Part shown: in pieces, positions 43,527 to 52,336 of the stretch
Numbering within the stretch: the stretch's first letter is position 1
Layout of the letters: each line of letters opens with the position of its first letter
DNA from: Legionella antarctica
GTDB taxonomy: Bacteria > Pseudomonadota > Gammaproteobacteria > Legionellales > Legionellaceae
Length of the DNA: 64,000 nucleotides
NCBI RefSeq assembly: GCF_011764505.1
Contig: NZ_AP022839.1
Span: forward strand, 3,161,001-3,225,000
Reading direction: 5' to 3'
Notes under the pieces: model-generated
The model's database searches: none
Seen by the model: the letters and a program-made list of their open reading frames with translations, nothing else
What the model was told of the DNA's origin: nothing
Program-made: the position numbers and the translations under genes

Positions 43527-44339
43527 TTATATCTGCTCCAGCCAAACAGCTAATTGCCCAAGCAGTGGGTGAGTCAAATTAAAAACAAAATTATCTAAAG
43601 AGCGCACCGAACGAATCCCCTGCAGGGAATTAGTTACAAATACCGCATCCGCTTCCTCAATCATTTTTTTGGTAACAGGAAGTTCAAGACAAGAAATCTG
43701 ATAATGCAGCCCAATTGAAAGAATACGTGATCGAGTAATACCCGGCAAAACGCCATCACCTAAAGAGGGGGTTAACAAAGTATTATCTTTAATCAAAAAA
43801 AGATTGGCGCAGGTAGTTTCAGTGGCATGATGAAGCATATTAAAAAACAAAGCATCGTCAGCCCCAAGAGTAAGAGCGTGTCGTCGAGCAATTATCGCCT
43901 CCAAATAATTGACCGACTTTAATTGATAAACGGGATTAGCGCCATCCCTTAACCAAGAAGCGCTCACTAGACGCATGGGGTGTTTATGCACAACATAATT
44001 AAATGTTTGAAGCATCAGTTGGCTGACCTGTCCTTGCTCCGCCAAGCCTCTGGGAGCAGTACCCCCACTTAAAATCACCTTGATCCCGCCATGATACAAA
44101 TTATCTCGTTTAATCTGCGCGATCAAATGATCCTGCCAATCATCAAATGAAAGATCGAAGGGAATAGCCAAGTTTCGCGCCGCATTACCCAGCCTTTGCC
44201 AATGTAAATAAGCAAAACAAGGTTTGGAACTATCCACTTTAAGGGTTTCAAACAAACCTTCCCCAAGATGAATACGATCATCAATTGCAAATGCGGGACT
44301 ATTATCACCTTTGTCTACTAATACTCTTGTGTGCATCAT
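43527..44339 (-). CDS. class IV aminotransferase, PabC-like aminodeoxychorismate lyase
   Basis: This 270-residue fold-type IV PLP enzyme has an N-terminal DRIHLGEGLFETLKV, the PLP Lys in YQLKSVNYLEAIIARR, ATETTCANLFLI and the VLPGITRSRIL phosphate-binding loop. The length and FVTNSLQGIRSV ending fit PabC, which forms p-aminobenzoate for folate. D-amino acid or branched-chain aminotransferase cannot be excluded from sequence alone. No pabA or pabB is nearby. A folate-salvage gene lies 0.4 kb away on the other strand. Confidence 0.75.
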   Translation of the reverse strand: MMHTRVLVDKGDNSPAFAIDDRIHLGEGLFETLKVDSSKPCFAYLHWQRLGNAARNLAIPFDLSFDDWQDHLIAQIKRDNLYHGGIKVILSGGTAPRGLAEQGQVSQLMLQTFNYVVHKHPMRLVSASWLRDGANPVYQLKSVNYLEAIIARRHALTLGADDALFFNMLHHATETTCANLFLIKDNTLLTPSLGDGVLPGITRSRILSIGLHYQISCLELPVTKKMIEEADAVFVTNSLQGIRSVRSLDNFVFNLTHPLLGQLAVWLEQI

Positions 44340-44347
44340 GCGCTCAG

Positions 44348-44533
44348 CTAATAGTCAACAAAATCATCAAGTTCATCCCGTAATCTTCTTTCTTCCAACA
44401 TGTTTTCAAGGCGTCTTCTGGCATCCAGATTGCCTTTAGGTGTTTCTGTGATTTCCGTATCAACTTCGACTTCTTCAAAATCATCTTCTATTTCAATTGC
44501 TTCTTCTTCATCTTCTTCAAATAATTCACTCAT
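44348..44533 (-). CDS. small acidic PA3496-like protein
   Basis: This 61-residue protein has a very acidic first half (Glu/Asp runs) and a conserved C-terminal helix ARRRLENMLEERRLRDELDDF. The C-terminal pattern matches the PA3496 family of short gammaproteobacterial proteins, whose function is poorly known. It is followed 8 bases later by the aminotransferase gene. Confidence 0.7.
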   Translation of the reverse strand: MSELFEEDEEEAIEIEDDFEEVEVDTEITETPKGNLDARRRLENMLEERRLRDELDDFVDY

Positions 44534-44771
44534 ATCATTCTCTCAGAGAGTTTAACACCGTTTGGTTAAATCGCTTTTATCAGGAATCATAAACCTGGAC
44601 GGCTATATACCGTATTTTTTTTTTTTTGCCTAGCATTTTTTACTTTTTTTTAAACAAGATCCAGTTAAAGGGGTTGTTTGACCCTCAAGTTCCTGTCAAT
44701 TAGCATTGATACTTGAACTTTGGTAATAAACAACGAATAATCTAGCTTGAGAATAAAAAAACAGAAATGAT

Positions 44772-45362
44772 ATGTCTGACCAATTTAAAATTGCCATGAG
44801 AAATACCATTAAACAAGTACGTTCAAAAGTATCCACCTCATATCGCACTACATCATCTAATCAGATCTGTAATCGAATCCAAACTTTGGAGCAGTATAGA
44901 CGTGCCAAAAATATTGCACTCTACTTTGCTATAAACGGTGAAATAGAACTGGATTCTTTATGGAACAGTGCCCCATTACAAGGAAAGTTTTGTTATTTCC
45001 CTGCCTTAAATGATAATTTGACCCTTTCATTTTTGCCGGCGACCCCTGCCACCCCATTTAAAAGTAATCGCTATGGAATACCCGAACCGGATGTAAGTTT
45101 TGATTCAGCTATAGACATTGAGACAATAGATCTGATGATTCTTCCTCTGGTTGCTTTTGATATGCGTTGTACGCGTCTGGGAATGGGGGCCGGCTACTAT
45201 GACCGCTCGTTGGAAAAGATACAGCCGAAAAATCTTTTCGGGGTAGCATTTCAATTTCAACAGGTGGATTTTATCGATGCTCAACCTTGGGACATTCCTC
45301 TTGATGCGGTAGTAACCCAAAAGGCTATCTATTGGCGCAATCCACCAGAAGAGGTATGTTGA
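44772..45362 (+). CDS. 5-formyltetrahydrofolate cyclo-ligase
   Basis: This 196-residue YgfA/Fau-family enzyme converts 5-formyl-THF to 5,10-methenyl-THF with ATP. Motifs are the basic N-terminus, ALYFAINGEIEL and the nucleotide/folate-binding PLVAFDMRCTRLGMGAGYYDRSL. In many gammaproteobacteria the 6S RNA gene precedes this gene. Here I could not recognise 6S RNA in the 238-base gap, which holds a T12 run and AT-rich sequence. Confidence 0.9.
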   Translation: MSDQFKIAMRNTIKQVRSKVSTSYRTTSSNQICNRIQTLEQYRRAKNIALYFAINGEIELDSLWNSAPLQGKFCYFPALNDNLTLSFLPATPATPFKSNRYGIPEPDVSFDSAIDIETIDLMILPLVAFDMRCTRLGMGAGYYDRSLEKIQPKNLFGVAFQFQQVDFIDAQPWDIPLDAVVTQKAIYWRNPPEEVC

Positions 45363-45421
45363 TAAGAACCCGACATAAGCCGTTTAATGAGGCTATTTTG
45401 TTAACCAATGAGATTCAATAC

Positions 45422-45760
45422 TTATATGGCATCTACTCCAATTTCCCCTGTGCGTATGCGAACCACTTGCTGCAATTCATAGACAAATATTTTGCCATCA
45501 CCAATTTTTCCGGTGTATGCAGACTTACAAATCGCTTCGATAGCTGCATCAACCATATTATCAGGTAGCGCGAGTTCAATTTTAATTTTAGGAAGAAAAT
45601 CAACCACATACTCAGCTCCTCTATAGAGTTCAGTATGTCCTTTTTGACGGCCAAAGCCACGTGTTTCTGAAATGGTTATTCCTGGAACACCTATTTCCAT
45701 TAATGCTTCATGTACGTCATCAAGCTTAAATGGCTTAATGATTGCGGTAACCATTTTCAT
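45422..45760 (-). CDS. nitrogen regulatory protein PII (GlnB/GlnK)
   Basis: This 112-residue PII trimer protein begins MKMVTAIIKPFKLDDVHEAL. It has the T-loop with the uridylylation Tyr51 in RGAEYVVDFLPK and the B-loop TGKIGDGKIFV that binds ATP/2-oxoglutarate. The start at 45760 gives the standard length; an upstream ATG at 45811 would add 17 extra residues. It stands alone, convergent with the cyclo-ligase gene. No amtB is next to it, so I do not choose between GlnB and GlnK. Confidence 0.93.
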   Translation of the reverse strand: MKMVTAIIKPFKLDDVHEALMEIGVPGITISETRGFGRQKGHTELYRGAEYVVDFLPKIKIELALPDNMVDAAIEAICKSAYTGKIGDGKIFVYELQQVVRIRTGEIGVDAI

Positions 45761-45888
45761 ATTCTGTCCGTTTATTTGCGTTGTAATTTCTGTAAGATTA
45801 CTTTTATACACAGATTTGTCAATGCCAGGGTATAGTCCTTATCTGACAGTTTTGATAGACTGTCAGCAACTACAAACACGGAGTAATT

Positions 45889-46143
45889 ATGTTCGATCCA
45901 AAACAATTTGACGACTTAGCTAAAAAGCTTTTCACAACGCTCCCTGCAAGTCTACAAAATATTGAAAAAGACATTCAACATAAATTTAAAGAAGTTCTAC
46001 AATCTACGTTCACACGTATGGATTTAGTTACCCGTGAAGAGTTTGATGTGCAGTGTAAAGTTTTGGCGCGTACTCGGGAAAAACTGGAACATTTGCAACT
46101 GCAGATTGATGAATTGATAACACATCAAGAAGATAAGAACTAA
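45889..46143 (+). CDS. ubiK: UbiK, ubiquinone biosynthesis accessory factor
   Basis: This 84-residue YqiC/BMFP-family protein has an N-terminal DPKQFDDLAKKLF followed by an amphipathic helix and a C-terminal coiled coil (FDVQCKVLARTREKLEHLQLQID). UbiK binds UbiJ and assists aerobic ubiquinone synthesis at the membrane. The ribosome site GGAG precedes the ATG. It is upstream of comM, a common arrangement in gammaproteobacteria. Confidence 0.88.
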   Translation: MFDPKQFDDLAKKLFTTLPASLQNIEKDIQHKFKEVLQSTFTRMDLVTREEFDVQCKVLARTREKLEHLQLQIDELITHQEDKN

Positions 46144-46309
46144 GAACAATTTAAGGATGATTGCCATTGCACTGAAATAAATAGTAGGTGCGCATTGCAT
46201 GACAATCTCCTAAGCGCGGTAAGTAATGGCTGAACATTACTTACCCTGCTCTAGTCGCTCAGAGGAAAATGAGTTGACAAACCAGTCCAACGATACAGGA
46301 AGAATAAAC

Positions 46310-47821
46310 ATGAATCTTGCATTTACCAAAACACGGAGCACCGTAGGTATCATGGCACAATCAGTGTCTGTAGAAGTCCATTTATCCAATGGTTTACCAG
46401 GTTTTACTATGGTGGGTCTTGCTGAAACCGCAGTTAAAGAAAGCAAGGATAGAGTTCGTAGCGCCATCATTAACAGCCAATTCGAATTTCCCTGCCGCAG
46501 AATTACCGTTAATCTGGGTCCGGCTGATTTGCCCAAAACAGGTAGTGGTTTTGACCTGCCAATAGCATTGGGAATCCTTGCTGCATCAGATCAAATACCC
46601 CAAAAAAGTCTGATAGGTCACGAATTTATTGGCGAATTAGCCTTGAGTGGTGAACTGAGAGCCGTTTCAGCCATAATCCCTGTCGTCTTGGCAGCCCATA
46701 GAGACAAGCAGTTGTTAATCATTGCAAACGCCAACGCAAATGAAGCCTCTTTAGCAGGATATCAAGGAGTTTATACGGCTAATAACCTACGAGAAGTCTG
46801 TGCTTATCTTAGCCAGGCAACACCCTTGAATAATTTGCCTCCAAGACCTGAAATAAATACGACTCATCATGAGTTGGATTGGTCTGATATCAAAGGGCAA
46901 TTTCATGCCAAAAATGCGATGGAGATTGCTGCCTGCGGAGGACATAGCATTTTATTAAGTGGTGCTCCAGGCAGTGGAAAAACAATGCTGGCCCGACGTT
47001 TTAGTACTTTGTTGCCAGAGCTATCAGAAACTCAAGCACTCGAATGTGCTGCCATTAATTCAATACGCGGTAAATCACCTGATTTTACCGAATGGCGATT
47101 ACCACCTTTTCGCGCCCCCCATCATACTGCGTCACCCATGTCTTTAGTTGGTGGTGGAAATCCGCCCAAACCCGGCGAAATATCGCTAGCACATCATGGC
47201 GTATTATTTCTGGATGAATTACCAGAATTTAACAGACAAGTACTTGAAACACTTCGAGAACCATTAGAGTCGGGACATATTTGCATTTCAAGAGCAGCAG
47301 CTCAAACGGAGTTTCCAGCAAAATTCCAATTATTGGCCGCCATGAACCCTTGCCCTTGTGGGCAATGGGGAAATCCACAGGCCAATTGTTTATGTACTCC
47401 CGATCGCATCAGTCGTTACCTGACAAAACTTTCTGCCCCTTTATTAGATCGCATTGACATGCACATTACTGTCCAGGCTTTATCCCAACAAGAATTAGTC
47501 AAACCCAATACGAATCCTGAGAAGCAAAGTATGTTGATCCGGGATAAGGTAATAACCACACGAAACATCCAATTGAAGCGGCAAAATTGCATCAATGCCA
47601 ATTTAAGTGCCAAATCCTGTGAGCTTGTTTGTGAATTAGGCTCAGCGGAACAAAATTTTTTAAGTCAGGCATTGAATAAACTAAAACTATCAGCAAGGGG
47701 TTACCACCGTTTATTGAAAGTAGCCAGAACTATAGCTGATATGAATAACAGTCAAGTAGTGAGCCTTAATCATTTACAACAGGCATTATCTTTTAAACAA
47801 GCCTTGCAATCACCAAAATAG
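46310..47821 (+). CDS. comM: ComM/YifB, Mg-chelatase-like AAA+ helicase
   Basis: This 503-residue AAA+ protein has an N-terminal Lon-like fold (VEVHLSNGLPGFTMVGLAETAVKE), Walker A GAPGSGKT, Walker B HGVLFLDELPEF, a zinc-like CPCGQWGNPQANCLC loop and a C-terminal HTH-like region. ComM drives branch migration during natural transformation. The ATG at 46310 with AGGAAG upstream gives the family length; the in-frame ATG at 46226 would add 28 residues with no similarity. Confidence 0.93.
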   Translation: MNLAFTKTRSTVGIMAQSVSVEVHLSNGLPGFTMVGLAETAVKESKDRVRSAIINSQFEFPCRRITVNLGPADLPKTGSGFDLPIALGILAASDQIPQKSLIGHEFIGELALSGELRAVSAIIPVVLAAHRDKQLLIIANANANEASLAGYQGVYTANNLREVCAYLSQATPLNNLPPRPEINTTHHELDWSDIKGQFHAKNAMEIAACGGHSILLSGAPGSGKTMLARRFSTLLPELSETQALECAAINSIRGKSPDFTEWRLPPFRAPHHTASPMSLVGGGNPPKPGEISLAHHGVLFLDELPEFNRQVLETLREPLESGHICISRAAAQTEFPAKFQLLAAMNPCPCGQWGNPQANCLCTPDRISRYLTKLSAPLLDRIDMHITVQALSQQELVKPNTNPEKQSMLIRDKVITTRNIQLKRQNCINANLSAKSCELVCELGSAEQNFLSQALNKLKLSARGYHRLLKVARTIADMNNSQVVSLNHLQQALSFKQALQSPK

Positions 47822-48127
47822 CATTTCTGTAAATGTAGGTTTATCACCTGTTTTTAGACATTAACCCATCAACCTCTCTATGAGATCATATCTCTTATCA
47901 GCCAACTATTTTTTCATCAGCAAATAGGCGTCTTAGCAATTGCTGATGAAAAAAGTACGATAAGTCATCGCAAATATTGGCTTGCATTTATACGATATGT
48001 ATACATATTTATGGACCTGGCAATACTGCTCTTCGGTAGAGATTATTTTTCTTTTTATTCAGTTTCCTTCTTTTCATTCAAAAACAGTGTATAATTAAAG
48101 AACAATGAGTTTATTGATTGCCAATAT
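47822..48127. other. 306-bp intergenic region with a perfect 14-bp inverted repeat and a promoter
   Basis: TTTTTTCATCAGCA (47909-47922) and TGCTGATGAAAAAA (47941-47954) are exact inverted copies with an 18-base loop. The T-run is on the 5' side, so it is not an ordinary intrinsic terminator. A consensus -10 box, TATAAT, lies at 48090-48095, 33 bases before the next gene. No coding frame is supported. Confidence 0.55.
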
Positions 48128-48511
48128 ATGCGAATCATCAAATTAATAGCACTCTCTTTTCTAATTACTCTACCCTGGCAACTTGCACTGGCAGATGCAA
48201 CTACAGCTCAAGCTCTTGTTAAAATAAATATTTGTTACGATGCGGCAGATAAAATAGATCCTGAGTTTGTAAAATGTAGCCTCAAAGAGATTCAGAAGAT
48301 CCCTAATCCCAAAGGCTACAAATGTCGCATCCTTTCCGATGATAAACGAAAGTCAGCGAACGGCAAGATCCGTATTATTTTTTATACTGCATCGGGTTTT
48401 ATGACTTATTGTACAGGAACTGCTGGTGATAAACTTATGATTAATTCTTGCGCTAGTGAGCAAGGCAAAGTGGTCACACCAAGTGATGAACTAATCATTG
48501 CGCCACCATAA
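48128..48511 (+). CDS. small secreted cysteine-containing protein of unknown function
   Basis: This 127-residue protein has a clear Sec signal peptide (residues 1-22, cleavage near ALA-D). The mature part has five Cys residues (in NICYDA, VKCSL, YKCRI, TYCTG, NSCAS), which suggests disulfides in the periplasm or outside. I do not recognise the family; it may be Legionella-restricted. A TATAAT -10 box is upstream and the gene is alone. Confidence 0.7.
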   Translation: MRIIKLIALSFLITLPWQLALADATTAQALVKINICYDAADKIDPEFVKCSLKEIQKIPNPKGYKCRILSDDKRKSANGKIRIIFYTASGFMTYCTGTAGDKLMINSCASEQGKVVTPSDELIIAPP

Positions 48512-48569
48512 AATTAAGAATCAAGGCACACAGCGACTAATAACCAATAGCTTTATCGGTAGTTAATGA

Positions 48570-49463
48570 TCAATTTAAAATCAGGGATTCAAAAATAGCC
48601 ATTCGTGCATAAATACCATTTGCTACCTGTTTTAAAATAAATGAGTGGTTTCCATCTGCCACCTCAGAATCTATTTCAACTCCACGGTTCATAGGCCCAG
48701 GATGCATGACCATAGCATCAGGTTTGGCATAAGCCAGACTTTTTTGTGTTAAAGCAAAATCCCGTCTATAGGACTCCAGGTCTAAATGTTCCGTTTCCAG
48801 TAAGCGTTCACGCTGTACGCGTAAACAAATAACGACATCAGCTTCGTTCAAACCATCGACTAAATCTTCCGTTACTCGACCGTACTCAAGAGCTTGAGGT
48901 TGCCAAATTTTAGGAGCAACCATTACCAATTCACCAACGCCTAATTTACTACATAGGTTTTGAAATGAGTTTGCAACACGCGAATGTCTAATATTTCCTA
49001 AAACAGCAATTTTTAGCTTATCCAAATGCGATTTTTGTTCGACAATGGTCATTATATCAAGAATAGCCTGACTAGGATGAGCATGAGTTCCATCCCCAGC
49101 ATTGACGATGTGGACAGCATTTTGCAGTTTATTAGCCAACTGTTGCGGTAATCCCTCTTGCTTATGCCGAATCACAAAATATTGAATTCCCATAGCTGCC
49201 AGAGTTCCAATGGTATCCGCTATGATTTCACCTTTGCTCTCCGAGGAATTCTGTACATCAAGATTGATTACAGACATGGATAAATGATTGGCTGCCATCT
49301 CAAAACTAACACGGGTTCGTGTACTGTTTTCATAAAACAAATTGGCTACCGTATGTTGTGAATAGGAAGGATAAGGTACTTGTTGCTTGAACTCTAATCC
49401 ACGTTGCAGTAAAGATTCAATTTGTTGACGTGATAATTGACTTATTTCAAGAAAATGATTCAT
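48570..49463 (-). CDS. pyrB: aspartate carbamoyltransferase catalytic subunit
   Basis: This 297-residue protein catalyses the committed step of pyrimidine synthesis. The carbamoyl-phosphate motif is FYENSTRTRVSFEMAA, followed by HAHPSQAILDIMT and VMHPGPMNRGVEID. The length is that of class II/III catalytic chains. No pyrI or pyrC is adjacent. Confidence 0.95.
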   Translation of the reverse strand: MNHFLEISQLSRQQIESLLQRGLEFKQQVPYPSYSQHTVANLFYENSTRTRVSFEMAANHLSMSVINLDVQNSSESKGEIIADTIGTLAAMGIQYFVIRHKQEGLPQQLANKLQNAVHIVNAGDGTHAHPSQAILDIMTIVEQKSHLDKLKIAVLGNIRHSRVANSFQNLCSKLGVGELVMVAPKIWQPQALEYGRVTEDLVDGLNEADVVICLRVQRERLLETEHLDLESYRRDFALTQKSLAYAKPDAMVMHPGPMNRGVEIDSEVADGNHSFILKQVANGIYARMAIFESLILN

Positions 49464-49587
49464 AAAACCTCATGTGACCTTCTTTCAAACGGTTGATAAA
49501 AGAACAACAAAATCTGAAAAGGGCAGTGTACACGAAATATAGAAGTATTTTAAAGATTTTTTCCAGATCTGATCGTGTAAATCAAGG

Positions 49588-50007
49588 TTATTCTGGATGT
49601 TGTAACCACTGCTCCAAAATCACGCAAGCAGCTATGCCATCTATCGCAGTGTTTTTAAGTTTACGATAACCACCTTGTTCGAATAATTGTCCCCTGGCTT
49701 CGACCGTAGAAAGCCGTTCATCTACTAAATAAACAGGTAAGGCAAAACGCTTTCGTAATTGTTTCGCAAAACGACGTGCAGCTGAGGTGGTATATAATTC
49801 TGTGTCATCGATACACGTAGGTATGCCCACAATTAAGGCTTGAGGACTCCATTGTGCTATCACTTTTAACACGGCATTCCAATCAGGAGTACCCGACTTG
49901 GCATCAAGAGTTGGTAAAGGAGAAGCACTACAAGTTAATCGCTGACCTACGGCGACCCCAATGCGTTTATAACCGAAGTCAAAACCTAAATAAACACCAT
50001 CAGGCAT
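49588..50007 (-). CDS. ruvX: RuvX/YqgF, Holliday-junction-resolvase-like 16S rRNA processing nuclease
   Basis: This 139-residue RNase H-fold protein has DFGYKRIGVAVG at the start, LIVGIP, and the acidic VDERLSTVEA plus a final Asp in AIDGIAACVILEQWL. It is implicated in pre-16S rRNA 5' end maturation. The ATG at 50007 is used; a GTG 9 bases upstream is possible. It overlaps algH by 8 bases, the usual algH-ruvX pair. Confidence 0.92.
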   Translation of the reverse strand: MPDGVYLGFDFGYKRIGVAVGQRLTCSASPLPTLDAKSGTPDWNAVLKVIAQWSPQALIVGIPTCIDDTELYTTSAARRFAKQLRKRFALPVYLVDERLSTVEARGQLFEQGGYRKLKNTAIDGIAACVILEQWLQHPE

Positions 50008-50563
50008 GGCCAGCACAAGAGCTAAGTTGATTCATTTTAATTCCCAAAGTTGATCCAGCATATTCCCAACGTTCTTCAAAGGGCACTTCATAAAGGATTT
50101 CTGCCTTATAGGGACAAACCAACCACACATTATCCATTACTTCCTTTTCCAATTGTTGTTCAGTCCAGGCAGCATATCCTAAAGTAACCAAAACGTCTTT
50201 TGGCCCCGTGTCATCCGCAATTGCTCGGATAATATCATTTGAAGTAGTCACCGTCACCTCATCCTGCAAAAACAAACTGGAGCGCCAGCCACCTATTTGT
50301 TTATGAATAACAAATCCTCTTTCCGGTTGAACAGGACCACCAAACATTAAAGGCAAACGATTTCGTTCCAATCGAATAGGCTCAATTTGTAATTGTTCAA
50401 AAACGATGGCCAAAGGAAATTGCATGGGTCTATTAATTATCAATCCCACTGACCCCTGTTCATGGTGTTCACAGAGGTATATGACAGTTCGCTCAAAGTT
50501 GGGATCTTTTAACGAAGGCATCGCAATCAGCATGTGATTAGCTAATGAGCTTATTATAGCCAT
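50000..50563 (-). CDS. AlgH/YqgE-family (UPF0301) protein
   Basis: This 187-residue protein has the family blocks MLIAMPSLKDPNFERTVIYLCEHH, GLIINRPM, LMFGGPVQPERGFVIH and LGYAAWTEQQLEKE. Its molecular role is unsettled; AlgH was named for an alginate phenotype. It is translationally coupled to ruvX. Confidence 0.92.
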   Translation of the reverse strand: MAIISSLANHMLIAMPSLKDPNFERTVIYLCEHHEQGSVGLIINRPMQFPLAIVFEQLQIEPIRLERNRLPLMFGGPVQPERGFVIHKQIGGWRSSLFLQDEVTVTTSNDIIRAIADDTGPKDVLVTLGYAAWTEQQLEKEVMDNVWLVCPYKAEILYEVPFEERWEYAGSTLGIKMNQLSSCAGHA

Positions 50564-50743
50564 CAGACCCCCTCTAAATTATCAGTATTTAATTTTATTA
50601 TACACCATAAAAAGTATATAATTTTTTCATATGGATATTTTAATGATCAAAAGAATCCCTTTGAATTAAATCTAAATCATTTAGCACTGAGTACTTGAGT
50701 TCTATGGTTAACCCATCAATGCAATGTGCCATTGACCTATCAA

Positions 50744-51505
50744 TTATTTAGTTCCACCTGAAGGCATGGCATTTATTATTGAGACTTTAATATATAAAGT
50801 TGAATTTTGGGAATAGGTTCTTCCTGCAGAATAGGATGTTGAGGATGGGTCGCTTTGTTGTCCTCCTTCCGCGCTTCCCAGGGAAACCCATTTATTTAGG
50901 GGAGTCATGATTGTGGTATTTAATTCCTGATTATCAAATTGTTGGCCACCTGCTGCATTCGCTTGCTCTCGAATTCTTTTTAACTTTAACCTGACCTGAG
51001 AACCTCTTAAAACTGGAGATACCAATAAACCATTTTGAATGTTACGTTGTTGGTACGATATCCCGGAAGTAAAAAAGTCTGTTCCAATGGACGTAATAAT
51101 GGGTACTTCTTCACCAGTAGAAATAAAGGCTGACTCCCCACTCATTACTTTTACTGACTGGCTACGCACCTGTTCTGTTCGAGGTCGGGTGCTGTAGCTG
51201 ACTGAGTTGCTGTTTTGGGGACTAAGCCAATCGGGATCGCCTTGGTAGATTGAAACATTAAACGTAACGGGTTTTACATCTACCTGATGTAATATGGCTC
51301 TAATTTGGGTCAGCGTTTCAGGTGCTACTTTTACAATTAAGGTTTGTCCTGAGCCACTAATTTTCTCACCTGTTTGAAGTAGAGGCTGGATTAACTGAAT
51401 GATTTTATTTGCTGGTAAATAATTTAGCTCGATAACTTTAGTGATTAATGATTGTGAAAATGCATTACTGGCTATAAGTAACAACCCTATCCACCATTGC
51501 TTCAT
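50744..51505 (-). CDS. secretin-like periplasmic protein (N-domain and partial secretin core)
   Basis: This 253-residue protein has a signal peptide (residues 1-17). A secretin N1-like domain follows (ITKVIELNYLPANKIIQLIQPLL, ILHQVDVKPV), then a stretch similar to the start of the secretin core (VKVMSGESAFISTGEEVPI, NGLLVSPVLRG). It is too short for a complete outer-membrane secretin. It may assist a type II or type IV pilus secretin, or be a stand-alone remnant. No secretion genes are nearby. Confidence 0.7.
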   Translation of the reverse strand: MKQWWIGLLLIASNAFSQSLITKVIELNYLPANKIIQLIQPLLQTGEKISGSGQTLIVKVAPETLTQIRAILHQVDVKPVTFNVSIYQGDPDWLSPQNSNSVSYSTRPRTEQVRSQSVKVMSGESAFISTGEEVPIITSIGTDFFTSGISYQQRNIQNGLLVSPVLRGSQVRLKLKRIREQANAAGGQQFDNQELNTTIMTPLNKWVSLGSAEGGQQSDPSSTSYSAGRTYSQNSTLYIKVSIINAMPSGGTK

Positions 51506-51655
51506 TATATGACTCCCTGTAGATTGTTTATAAATAAATCCTTATTATCAATTGTAGCACTATTAACCGCTTCACAAAGGAGTATAATCTTTAGTTTAGT
51601 TCCGCCAAAAGTTTGGGTATAATCGCCTCAACCTGTCTTTAAAGAGATATATACC

Positions 51656-52327
51656 ATGGGTAGCATATTCAATATGTTTGGGCCTTCACCAATAAAGCCC
51701 ATTGAACAACACATCCGAAAAGCGTACCAATGTGCAAAACAGCTGTACTCATTTTTTGAATCAGTACTAAAAAAAGACTGGAAAACAGCAAAAAAATTAA
51801 AAGATAAAATCGTCACTCTGGAAAAAGAGGCCGACTTAATAAAACGTGACTTACGTCTTCATTTACCAACAGGACTTTTTTTACCGGTCTCACGTACCGA
51901 TTTGTTAGAGCTCCTCAGCGCACAGGATAGAATTGCCAATAAAGCTGAAGATATTGCCGGCTTAATTATTAGCAGAAAAATGACTATCCCTGAATCATTG
52001 ATTCCTGCTTTTATGCCTTTTTTAAGCCGTTGTCTGGATGCCTCCAAGCAAGCATGCAAAGCAATTAATGAGCTGGATGAGCTCCTGGAAACAGGATTTA
52101 GAGGTAGTGAAGTTAACATCGTTGAAGAAATGATCCTTACTCTTGATGAAATTGAACATGATTGTGACGAAAGACTTGCTGACATGAGGCATCGCATCTT
52201 TGACCTGGAAAAAGAGCTTTCTGCAATAGACATCATGTTTCTCTACAAGCTGGTCCAGTGGATTGGCGAATTGGCCGATCATGCTCAAACAGTTGGTGGT
52301 CGCCTTCAAATACTCATAGCCCGGTAG
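51656..52327 (+). CDS. PhoU-like (DUF47/TIGR00153) regulator of phosphate transport
   Basis: This 223-residue all-helical cytosolic protein of the TIGR00153 family has DUF47 motifs EKEADLIKRDL, LLSAQDRIANKAEDIAGL and TLDEIEHDCDERLADM with acidic metal-binding clusters. These proteins pair with PitA-type phosphate transporters. The gene ends 9 bases before pit, as expected. Confidence 0.9.
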   Translation: MGSIFNMFGPSPIKPIEQHIRKAYQCAKQLYSFFESVLKKDWKTAKKLKDKIVTLEKEADLIKRDLRLHLPTGLFLPVSRTDLLELLSAQDRIANKAEDIAGLIISRKMTIPESLIPAFMPFLSRCLDASKQACKAINELDELLETGFRGSEVNIVEEMILTLDEIEHDCDERLADMRHRIFDLEKELSAIDIMFLYKLVQWIGELADHAQTVGGRLQILIAR

Positions 52328-52336
52328 TAAACTTCT

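Noticed and set aside
44640..44771. Possible 6S RNA
   Set aside because: Only a weak AAGTTC/GAACTT hairpin was found. The length and the conserved bubble of 6S RNA could not be recognised.
45889..46143. ZapA as the identity of the small coiled-coil protein
   Set aside because: The sequence pattern and the comM neighbour fit UbiK/YqiC; ZapA motifs are absent.
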